From positions 1 to 15,341 of the forward strand of contig CANQDH010000011.1 in the NCBI GenBank assembly GCA_947591565.1: a DNA stretch of 15,341 bases. The letters run 5' to 3'. The notes beneath the pieces were generated by a model, which had not been told where the DNA came from, did not search any database, and saw nothing but the letters and a program-made list of their open reading frames with translations. Shown in pieces: positions 5,925 to 13,000 of the stretch (position 1 is the first letter of the stretch; each line of letters opens with the position of its first letter). The stretch comes from an uncultured Bacilli bacterium (GTDB taxonomy: Bacteria > Bacillota_I > Bacilli_A > RF39 > UBA660). Position numbers and translations under genes: made by a program.

Positions 5925-8402
5925 ATGGATGGGGGAGCTAATGTATTTGCTGATATTGCTAGAAGTTTTTTAAGCTTACTAGATAGGATGGTATATTTTT
6001 TTATTGATTTATTAATTTCATTATTTGATTCACTTGCATCAATAAGAATATTTGGAAATGATGCAATAGCCACTTTAACAACACGAATCTATGCTTTAAT
6101 TGCAATTATAATGATATTTAAAGTATCTTTTTCAATTATACAATATATCATAAATCCTGATAATTTTAGCGACAAAGAAAGAGGATTTGGTAAAACAATT
6201 AGAAATGTAATTTTAACTTTGGTAGCTTTAGTAATTACTCCATATATATTCAATTTAGCATATAACATTCAAAATTATGCTACACAGCATCAACTTGTTG
6301 AAAAGATTATACTTGGAGTTAACAATACAACGGCTGAAAAACAAAGAAACAGTAAAAATGAATTTGCTCTAAGAATACTAAATATTTTTGTACAGCCTAA
6401 TATAACTGAAATTAAAGAATTCTCATACAAGAATAATAGATATTATTGTATGGAGAATGATAGGGATAATCCGATGTTCAACGATTTAGGTGAATATAAT
6501 GAAGGATTTGGTGATTGTTTGTGGCACCTAGATGGTAATCAGGATGGAAAAAATTATCAGTATAATGGAAAAACATATGATGCTGATGATTCAATATATA
6601 ATTTAGTTTGGGAATCTAATGATTATGCAATTCTTTTAGACATGGTTGATGATCGATACAATATTAATAATACAATTTATTTATTTGATTATAAATTTTT
6701 GATTTCAACAGCTGTTGGTGTTTTTGTACTAATAATGTATTTGAACTTTTGTATTGATTTGGCTATAAGATCAGTAAAATTTGCTTTTTTGCAATTAATT
6801 GCTCCTATACCAATCATATCAATGATTGATCCAAAATCGTCAAAAAGTGGACCGATGAGCAAGTGGCTAAATGTTTGCTTTAGTACGTATATTGGATTAT
6901 TTATAAGAATTGCTGCTGTTAGTTTCGTCATTGTTGTTATTAACATAGTTTTTTCATCAAGTGTACTTACAACTAACGGAACACAGATTAATGATTTTAT
7001 TAAGCTTGTTATTGTTTTAGGTGCATTGTTGTTTGCAAAAGATTTACCAAAATTATTATCAGATATCATTGGAGTTAATTTTGGTGGTGAATTTAAGTTA
7101 AATCCACTTCTAAGAATTCCAGGAGGAAGAGCTGCATTAAATGCCGGAAGAACCCTTGCTGGAGCTACAACAGCAGGTTTAATTGGAGGTATTGCTGGAG
7201 GTATTGCTGCCAATAATGCCCATAGACAATTGGGACATAGTGGTGGTTTAACTACAGGTGGAACAATTCGTGGTGCTTTACAGGGTATAGGCTCAGGATT
7301 TGCTGGAGGAATTAAAAATCATGGTCAGCACTTTGTACAAGCTGGTGCAACAGCTGCTAAGGCACAATCAACTAGAGTAAGAGAAAATGATGGATTAACT
7401 TTTGGCCAAAGAACTAGAAAATTTTTTGGAAATGCTGTTGGTGTAAATACTGAGGATATGGATAAATCAGCAGAATATCAAAGAAGCCTAAATAGAGGGC
7501 AAAAATTATATGAGGATTATATGAAACCTGACAGCAATGGTGATTTGAAACCTGATTATGCAGCCATGTTTGGAAATGATACAGATTTTGCCAACACTGT
7601 AATATCATTCGAAAGAGCAAAGCAAAATAAGATAATGGCAGAAGCTTATTTAGAGGATCTAAAACGTAGAAGTACTCATGATCCAAACAGCGTATCTCAA
7701 GATGAAATGGCTAAAGCAGACAAAGCCGTTGCTACATATAAACAGAATTTAAAAATAATGCAAGATGAAATAGACAATAAAAAAGGTACTCACATGGCAT
7801 CTTATAAGAAATATACTGATTTTAAGACATATAAAGATCATTATGAAGCTATGAATAGTGGAGTGTATTCACCACCAAGCGGATCTATATCAAATGGTGC
7901 TACACCAAGTGGATCTGCGCCAAGCGGTTCTACCTCAAGTGGACCTGCTCCAAGTAGCCATTCATCAAGTTCAACTATTGATTATAGTTCAATAAATATG
8001 GGACCTATGTCAAATGCTGAAATAAATTATAGTTCAATAGATATGAGTGAACCATCAAGTGGAACTACATCAAGTAGACCTGCACCAAGTAGCTCTTCAT
8101 CAAGTTCAACTATAGATTATGGTTCAATAGATATGGGTTCACCATCAAGTACAATAGTAACAAACGGAACATCTCATACAAGTGTTTCTAGTCAAAGTAA
8201 TAACACAACAGGAACAACACCAAGTGGAACTACATCAAGTACAATAGTAACAAACGGAACATCTCATACAAGTGTTTCTAGTCAAAGTAATAACACAACA
8301 GGAACAACACCAAGTGGAACTACATCAAGTACAATAGTAACAAACGGAACATCTCATACAAATGTTTCTGGTCAGAATAATAATAACAATAATCGAAGAT
8401 AA
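5925..8402 (+). CDS. VirB6/TrbL-like polytopic membrane protein with repetitive tail
   Basis: An 825-residue protein in the position and with the design of the VirB6-type inner-membrane channel component. About seven membrane segments are visible (near 22-42, 55-76, 93-113, 257-276, 278-300, 320-347, 358-373). A loop of about 140 residues (114-256) between the third and fourth carries two cysteines (C175, C198) and is probably extracytoplasmic. After the last helix comes a Gly/Ala-rich stretch (398-480) beginning PGGRAALNAGRTLAGATTAG, a mark of Gram-positive VirB6-like proteins. A charged helical region (510-640) follows, then a Ser/Thr/Pro/Asn-rich tail (648-825). The tail contains a 27-residue unit repeated at 667-693 and 712-738, and a 30-residue unit present about 2.6 times from 741. 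The start ATG 5925 has a strong AGGAGGTGA. Assignment rests on layout and context more than on motifs. Confidence 0.7.
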   Translation: MDGGANVFADIARSFLSLLDRMVYFFIDLLISLFDSLASIRIFGNDAIATLTTRIYALIAIIMIFKVSFSIIQYIINPDNFSDKERGFGKTIRNVILTLVALVITPYIFNLAYNIQNYATQHQLVEKIILGVNNTTAEKQRNSKNEFALRILNIFVQPNITEIKEFSYKNNRYYCMENDRDNPMFNDLGEYNEGFGDCLWHLDGNQDGKNYQYNGKTYDADDSIYNLVWESNDYAILLDMVDDRYNINNTIYLFDYKFLISTAVGVFVLIMYLNFCIDLAIRSVKFAFLQLIAPIPIISMIDPKSSKSGPMSKWLNVCFSTYIGLFIRIAAVSFVIVVINIVFSSSVLTTNGTQINDFIKLVIVLGALLFAKDLPKLLSDIIGVNFGGEFKLNPLLRIPGGRAALNAGRTLAGATTAGLIGGIAGGIAANNAHRQLGHSGGLTTGGTIRGALQGIGSGFAGGIKNHGQHFVQAGATAAKAQSTRVRENDGLTFGQRTRKFFGNAVGVNTEDMDKSAEYQRSLNRGQKLYEDYMKPDSNGDLKPDYAAMFGNDTDFANTVISFERAKQNKIMAEAYLEDLKRRSTHDPNSVSQDEMAKADKAVATYKQNLKIMQDEIDNKKGTHMASYKKYTDFKTYKDHYEAMNSGVYSPPSGSISNGATPSGSAPSGSTSSGPAPSSHSSSSTIDYSSINMGPMSNAEINYSSIDMSEPSSGTTSSRPAPSSSSSSSTIDYGSIDMGSPSSTIVTNGTSHTSVSSQSNNTTGTTPSGTTSSTIVTNGTSHTSVSSQSNNTTGTTPSGTTSSTIVTNGTSHTNVSGQNNNNNNRR
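7923..8138 (+). repeat. Imperfect 81-base coding repeat, two copies 135 bases apart
   Basis: Copies at 7923-8003 and 8058-8138 encode 27-residue units of the pattern SGxTSSxPAPSSxSSSSTID followed by YxSIxMG. About 22 of 27 residues agree. They lie in the Ser-rich tail of the VirB6-like protein, just before the exact 90-base repeats. Confidence 0.8.
8145..8380 (+). repeat. Exact 90-base in-frame tandem repeat, about 2.6 copies
   Basis: The first two copies (8145-8234 and 8235-8324) are identical base for base. A third, partial and diverging copy runs from 8325 to about 8380. The unit is 30 codons and begins SSTIVTNGTSHTSVSSQSNN. Gain or loss of one unit would keep the reading frame. Confidence 0.95.
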
Positions 8403-8417
8403 AAAGGGTGTGATATT

Positions 8418-8738
8418 ATGATAAATAATGGTTATTTAATACCTGCAAATGCTAAAAAATCAATGTTAATATTTGGATTATTTAATACACTAGATTTAAT
8501 TATATTTGGATCTGGTATAGGGCTAACATTAATACTACTATTTACTTTACCAATCGAACAGTTAGTTGTTGCTATTGCAGCACTATCGCCAGCTCTAATT
8601 ACAGGTTTTCTTGTGTTTCCTATTCCAAATTACCATAATAGTTTAAGATTTTTTATAAGTTTGTATCATTACTTAACTGATAGACAAAAATTTATATGGA
8701 AGGGTTGGTGTTGTCACGATGGCGAAGACGAAAAGTAA
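8418..8738 (+). CDS. PrgI/VirB3-like membrane protein
   Basis: A 106-residue protein placed directly before the TraC-like and VirB4 genes, the usual place of VirB3/PrgI in Gram-positive type IV secretion loci. It opens with YLIPANAKKSMLIFG, has two membrane segments (about 20-44 and 48-68), then PIPNYHN (68-74) and the C-terminal motif FIWKGW (92-97). This arrangement (short N-terminus, two helices, 'P-x-x-x-x-N' and an aromatic-K/R-G-W end) is typical of PrgI-family proteins. VirB3 proteins sit in the inner membrane and dock VirB4. Two adjacent cysteines (98-99) follow the motif. Its last 20 bases overlap the start of the next gene, which suggests translational coupling. Confidence 0.72.
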   Translation: MINNGYLIPANAKKSMLIFGLFNTLDLIIFGSGIGLTLILLFTLPIEQLVVAIAALSPALITGFLVFPIPNYHNSLRFFISLYHYLTDRQKFIWKGWCCHDGEDEK

Positions 8739-9261
8739 ATATACAGAAGATTTTATACCTGTAAATAATATTTCAAATGGTATGATTATACTTGATAATA
8801 AAGAAAAAGTTACAGGTATAAAAATAATGCCTAAAAACATCTTTATATTAGATCAAGATACACAAAATGCTGTCATATATAATTTAAAAAATGTTTATAA
8901 TATGATTGATTATGAATTTTGGGTAATAGTTGCTGATAGACCAGTAGATATACATGTATATTTATCTAACTTACAAGCACTTTATAATGATATAACTAGT
9001 CAAACTAGAAGAAAACTTATTATTGAAGAAATAAATAAGGCTAATATGTTTGTTGCCAATAATGTAGTTGATACAGAATATTACTTGTTATTTAAAGAGA
9101 AAAAGGATGATATTATCAGTAAAAGAATTCGAAACTTGATTGCTAATTTCGCAGGTGCAGGATTACAAACACAACAAGTTTCTAATGACGATTTAAGAAT
9201 GATTCTTGATAATTTCTTAAATGGAGGTCAAAATACGAATTTTGGGACGGTGATTGGATGA
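8719..9261 (+). CDS. Stand-alone TraC-like domain protein (VirB4 partner)
   Basis: A soluble 180-residue protein encoded between the PrgI-like gene and virB4. It begins DFIPVNNISNGMIILDNKEK and continues with short beta-rich stretches (VTGIKIMPKNIFIL, YEFWVIVADRPVDIHVYLS) and helices rich in Arg, Lys and Glu (93-115). This matches the TraC-like small domain that I associate with PrgI-VirB4 loci in Gram-positives and candidate phyla ('P-x-x-x-I-x-x-G-x-I-x-L' start). It has no membrane segment and no nucleotide-binding motif. The start overlaps the upstream gene by 20 bases. The TGA stop overlaps the virB4 ATG by 4 bases (ATGA), so the two products are probably made in linked amounts and act together. 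The family assignment comes from memory of the pattern and is moderately sure. Confidence 0.62.
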   Translation: MAKTKSKYTEDFIPVNNISNGMIILDNKEKVTGIKIMPKNIFILDQDTQNAVIYNLKNVYNMIDYEFWVIVADRPVDIHVYLSNLQALYNDITSQTRRKLIIEEINKANMFVANNVVDTEYYLLFKEKKDDIISKRIRNLIANFAGAGLQTQQVSNDDLRMILDNFLNGGQNTNFGTVIG

Positions 9262-11042
9262 ATATAAAGTCACAAATTGCTCCAAAGGGTTTACATTTTA
9301 GAAGTGCTGATTTTACTATAAGTGATAAAATCGCAACCATTTTAACTGTTGTATCATATCCTAAATTAATAGGACCAGGTTATTTGGCAACCTTAACAAG
9401 TATTTCAGGTGTAAAGGTTTGTATGAAACACTTGCCTCTTCCTTTTTCTACAATTAGAAAGATGCTTAATAAAGAAATCGCTGATTTAAAACAAAGATAT
9501 CAAGAAGAAAATGATAAAACGATTCAAGAAAGAATTAGACAAGACTATGAATCTCTTGAAGTGTTTATTTCGCAACTTGCATCAACTCAAGCTAAAATAT
9601 GGGATTTTCAAATGCACATTATGATTACTGCCGATTCACAAGATGAAATGGCGGCTAAGAAATTACAAATTAGAAGTTTCTTAGAATCAATGGAAATGCA
9701 TGCTTTCCCTCTTAGATTTGAACAAGAATCTGTGTTTAAATCTATGCTTCCAATCTTCCCTAAACAAGGAATTGAAGATAGAATTGGAACGCCAATTCCT
9801 GCTCCAACCCTTGCAGCCATGTATCCATTTATTTTTGATAGTATCAAAGATCCTGGATTATCTATGCTTTTAGGTACAGACTTTTCAGGTGGTGTTATTT
9901 TATTTAATCAATTTTTATATCAAATAAAAAAAGAACATAATCGAAATAATGCCAATATGATTATTTTAGGTACATCTGGTAGTGGTAAATCTACAGCCGC
10001 TAAATTAATGATAAGATCACATTTAAGAAACAATTATCAAGTTGTTGTTATCGACCCTGAAGGTGAACTTGAGGGTATGACTAAACTATATGATGGTGAC
10101 TTTATTGACCTTGGTAAAGGCGGAGAATTCGGAATGATTAATCCCCTTGAAGTTGTTGTTGATGCTGATGAAGATGAGATGAAAGAGGGACTTGGATATA
10201 CTGTTTTAACAAGAACTATTCAATCCATTAAAGCCTTTTTAAAATATTATAATCCTGAAATTGAAGAAGATGTTTTAACGATGTTTAGTGAAATGGTTCA
10301 AGAAACATATAGAAGATTTGGTATGGGTTTTGATACTGATTTTACCAAATTTACATCAAAAGACTATCCAACAATTAAAGATGTATATGCAACAATAAAA
10401 GGTAAACTTTTATCAATGCCTGATCAAAGTCATGAAAAAGATGTTTTGGAAAGACTAGAACTTAAAATTAGACCTCTTACAAAAGAGTTAAAATATTATT
10501 TTGATGGTCATACGACTATTCATCCTAAAAGTGACTTTATTGTCTTTAATATTAGAGAACTTATGAATTCGGAAGAAAGTATTAGAAATGCCTTATTCTT
10601 TAATATATTAAAATATGCATGGAGCTTAACACTTGATAGAAATCATAATACAGTACTTACTGTAGATGAAGCTCATGTTTTACTTAGTGGTCATAATAGT
10701 TTAGGAGCAGACTTTTTAGCACAAATTCAAAGACGTGCAAGAAAATATAATACAGGAACCATTATAATTACACAACAACCAAGTGATTTCTGTGATCAAG
10801 CTGTTATAACACAAGGAAAGGCTATATTTGATAATGCTTCATACTATTTAGTTATGGGTCTTAAAAAACAAGCTGTTGAAGATTTGTCAAAATTAATTGA
10901 TTTAAACGATAATGAAAAAGAAAGTATAAAAAAATATAGTCAAGGTGAAGCCTTATTTGTATGTGGTAACAGAAGAATGCGTATAAATGTTATTGCAACA
11001 GAACAAGAACTAGATTCATTTGGATCTGGAGGAGGTTTCTAA
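9258..11042 (+). CDS. virB4: VirB4-type ATPase of type IV secretion
   Basis: VirB4 is the conserved hexameric ATPase that powers assembly and substrate transfer at the cytoplasmic face of type IV systems. The 594-residue product has the typical N-terminal domain (IAPKGLHFRSADFTISDKIA, SYPKLIGPGYL) and a helical region with QEENDKTIQERIRQDYESLE. The P-loop ATPase core follows: Walker A GTSGSGKST at 238-246, IDPEGE at 265-270, FNIREL at 430-435, Walker B TVLTVDEAH at 465-473, RRARKYNTG at 492-500 and TQQPSDF at 505-511. All catalytic motifs are intact, and the length is normal for Gram-positive VirB4 proteins. ATG 9258 overlaps the previous stop (ATGA) after GGTGATTGG. The very similar motifs of archaeal HerA-like ATPases are less likely given the neighbours. 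Confidence 0.93.
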   Translation: MNIKSQIAPKGLHFRSADFTISDKIATILTVVSYPKLIGPGYLATLTSISGVKVCMKHLPLPFSTIRKMLNKEIADLKQRYQEENDKTIQERIRQDYESLEVFISQLASTQAKIWDFQMHIMITADSQDEMAAKKLQIRSFLESMEMHAFPLRFEQESVFKSMLPIFPKQGIEDRIGTPIPAPTLAAMYPFIFDSIKDPGLSMLLGTDFSGGVILFNQFLYQIKKEHNRNNANMIILGTSGSGKSTAAKLMIRSHLRNNYQVVVIDPEGELEGMTKLYDGDFIDLGKGGEFGMINPLEVVVDADEDEMKEGLGYTVLTRTIQSIKAFLKYYNPEIEEDVLTMFSEMVQETYRRFGMGFDTDFTKFTSKDYPTIKDVYATIKGKLLSMPDQSHEKDVLERLELKIRPLTKELKYYFDGHTTIHPKSDFIVFNIRELMNSEESIRNALFFNILKYAWSLTLDRNHNTVLTVDEAHVLLSGHNSLGADFLAQIQRRARKYNTGTIIITQQPSDFCDQAVITQGKAIFDNASYYLVMGLKKQAVEDLSKLIDLNDNEKESIKKYSQGEALFVCGNRRMRINVIATEQELDSFGSGGGF

Positions 11043-11062
11043 CATAAGTAGGAGGTGGATTT

Positions 11063-12370
11063 GTGGATAATTATAATGATAACATTGATGAAAATGTTGA
11101 AATAGATGAAACAAATTCACCAAAACTTGGTAATGTTGTTCATAGCGCTGGTAATGCAGCAAAAAATACAGGAAAAGTTGTCAACACCTCTGGAAAGGCT
11201 GTGCAAGCTGGAGGAAAAGTTGTCGAAAATAGTGGAAAGTTAGTTGAAAAAGGTGGACAGTTAACTCAAAAGGCTGGTCAAGGTATCCAAAAAGGTGGAG
11301 ATGCTTTGATTAATGCGGGGAATGCGGCTTCTTCTTCTGGTGTTGGAGCTATAGCAGGTGTACCTTTAACCATATTAGGTGGTTTAACTAAGGGAATAGG
11401 TGTTGCAACTGATGTTGCTGGAAAAGGCATGGAATATGGTGGTAAAGGAGTCGAGTATGCTGGGAAAGGCATCAATAAAACTGGACAAGGTATTAGTAAT
11501 GTAGGACAGAAGACGCAAAATATTGGACAAAAAACGAGCCAAGCCACGACTCCAAGTCAAAGTGAAAAGGTACATTCTGTAGAAGATAGTATTGATAAAG
11601 CAGCTCAGACAACGAATAAAATCAAAAAAAATAAAACAATAATTATTATAGTATGTGCGTGCACTGTTCCAATCATAATTATGTTTGCATTTATGATGTT
11701 AACAGCTTTTGCTAGTTTGTCTGATAATGAAGCTTTTGCAAATTTTCCTAAATATGATGAAAGTATGTATAATAGTGCTACTTTGGGTATTGATTATGAT
11801 TGTAATTTGACATCTATAACTATTTCACATGATTATTGTTCAGCAGGTCAAAGTTGTAGGGCACATAATGCAAATGATATATCTATTGCAAAAAGTTTAC
11901 CATCCCCTAATATATATCCTTTATTAGAAGGAGAGGTTGTTAAAATTGTTAATTCTTGCATAAATGATTGTGAACGAGAGGTTGCCGAAGCATGGATTAA
12001 TAAACAATCTGATGGTTCTGTAAATTGCAATTGTGGCGGACAATTCGGTAATCAGGTAGTAATTGAAAGTACTTATAATGGAAGAAAAATTTATGCAAGA
12101 TATGCTCATATGGCTGCGGGAAGTGTAAAAGTATCGGTAGGTGATCATGTTACTTATAATACTATCTTGGGAGTTATGGGTACAACGGGAATGTCTACTG
12201 CTAGACACTTACATCTTGAGTTGCATTGGGATAGCCCTGATAATCCAAAATTTGAACCAACAGATATATTTACCGATAATGATGTTAAAGGAACAATATG
12301 TGGTAGAAGTGTAAGTAATCCTACTGATAATGAAGGTGAAGAAAACGATGAAAATACTGAAGTGGAGTAA
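11063..12370 (+). CDS. Membrane-anchored M23 peptidase with glycine-heptad N-terminus
   Basis: A 435-residue protein, probably the wall hydrolase of the secretion machine. Residues 23-99 and 120-161 are built of seven-residue units each starting with Gly (11 in register from G23, then 6 from G120). Between them is a hydrophobic Gly/Ala-rich stretch (93-118). One membrane helix (about 192-216) follows KIKKNK, so the N-terminal part should be cytoplasmic and the C-terminal part outside. Residues 260-405 form an M23/LytM-type metallopeptidase domain with all key residues: H268 and D272 (HNAND), H349 (YAHM), H382 and H384 (HLHLE). It is therefore expected to be active on peptidoglycan cross-bridges or stems. 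Eight cysteines lie in the outer part (247, 259, 265, 299, 303, 322, 324, 413). The start is GTG 11063 after AGGAGGTG. The tail is acidic. Confidence 0.88.
   Translation: MDNYNDNIDENVEIDETNSPKLGNVVHSAGNAAKNTGKVVNTSGKAVQAGGKVVENSGKLVEKGGQLTQKAGQGIQKGGDALINAGNAASSSGVGAIAGVPLTILGGLTKGIGVATDVAGKGMEYGGKGVEYAGKGINKTGQGISNVGQKTQNIGQKTSQATTPSQSEKVHSVEDSIDKAAQTTNKIKKNKTIIIIVCACTVPIIIMFAFMMLTAFASLSDNEAFANFPKYDESMYNSATLGIDYDCNLTSITISHDYCSAGQSCRAHNANDISIAKSLPSPNIYPLLEGEVVKIVNSCINDCEREVAEAWINKQSDGSVNCNCGGQFGNQVVIESTYNGRKIYARYAHMAAGSVKVSVGDHVTYNTILGVMGTTGMSTARHLHLELHWDSPDNPKFEPTDIFTDNDVKGTICGRSVSNPTDNEGEENDENTEVE
12333..12339 (+). promoter_or_regulatory. Ribosome binding site that fixes the lipoprotein gene start
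   Basis: AAGGTGA lies 8 bases before ATG 12348, inside the end of the M23 gene. The in-frame ATG at 12330 precedes this site and would place the Shine-Dalgarno inside the coding region, so 12348 is preferred. Confidence 0.6.
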
Positions 12371-12989
12371 ATATTTGTGTCTATTAATGTTCTTGATATT
12401 AATTACAGGATGTAATATAAAATATGAATTGAATATTGATAGTGCAAGCGAAAATATTGACGTTACAAATATGGAGGTATTTCCAGAAAATGAACTAAAT
12501 TATACACCTATTGGCCTTTTCTTTCAAGGATATACATATAATACATCACAAATTGATGATGATAAATATAAAGCTTCCATGCAATTTGGGAACTTAGAAA
12601 ATTTAATGGAAAACTCCATTTTATTTTCTAAACTAGAAATGGACAAATTTATAAGTATCGATGATAAAACAGTATCTATTAATTTTCAAATTAGTGATGA
12701 AATTAAAAGATATATAGAATTATATGGACATCCAAATAATATAGAATTTTCTCTTTATATTCCATATCATGTTATGAGTAATAATGCAACAAGGGTAAGT
12801 AAAAATACTTATACGTGGATTATAAATGATTTAGAAAAAGATACTATTAATATATCTTTTGATATGTCCAAAACTCCTAATCAAAAAAATAAATTAATGG
12901 ATATATATATAATTGTTGGTCTTTCTGCTATAATATTAGTTGTAATTATTTATCTTGTTATAAGAAATAAAAAAGCAAATGAAATTTAG
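12348..12989 (+). CDS. Lipoprotein with a second, C-terminal membrane anchor
   Basis: A 213-residue protein that I cannot place in a named family with certainty. The N-terminus is a lipoprotein signal: MKILKWSKYL, a hydrophobic core, then the lipobox LITGC with the lipidated cysteine at 22. Residues 23-180 form a probable beta-rich extracellular domain (NIKYELNID, KTVSINFQI, NTYTWIINDLEKDTINISFD). The last part resembles small LppM-like lipoprotein domains, a weak impression. A second membrane helix (about 186-205) ends in RNKKANEI, a positive tail expected inside. The protein would thus be fixed to the membrane at both ends. The gene overlaps the end of the M23 gene by 23 bases and is 11 bases before virD4, so it belongs to the secretion operon. 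It may stabilise the channel outside the membrane or protect against self-transfer; neither is shown. Confidence 0.68.
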   Translation: MKILKWSKYLCLLMFLILITGCNIKYELNIDSASENIDVTNMEVFPENELNYTPIGLFFQGYTYNTSQIDDDKYKASMQFGNLENLMENSILFSKLEMDKFISIDDKTVSINFQISDEIKRYIELYGHPNNIEFSLYIPYHVMSNNATRVSKNTYTWIINDLEKDTINISFDMSKTPNQKNKLMDIYIIVGLSAIILVVIIYLVIRNKKANEI

Positions 12990-13000
12990 GTGATGGTATT

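Noticed and set aside
6689..7213. 174-codon open frame on the minus strand inside the VirB6-like gene
   Set aside because: It lies fully antisense to a well-supported gene, lacks a good ribosome binding site and has the composition expected from the shadow of a hydrophobic coding region. The other minus-strand frames in the window (for example at 2147-2350, 4851-5063, 11278-11547 and 14677-15027) are shadows for the same reasons.
8145..8380. CRISPR-like direct repeats
   Set aside because: The repeats abut with no spacers, are 90 bases long, lie in frame inside a coding region and encode Ser/Thr-rich peptide. They are a coding tandem repeat.
8719..11042. virB4 broken into two pieces by a frameshift
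   Set aside because: The second reading frame alone holds a full-length VirB4 with its own N-terminal domain, and the first protein resembles a separate small TraC-like domain. The ATGA overlap is a normal coupled gene junction.
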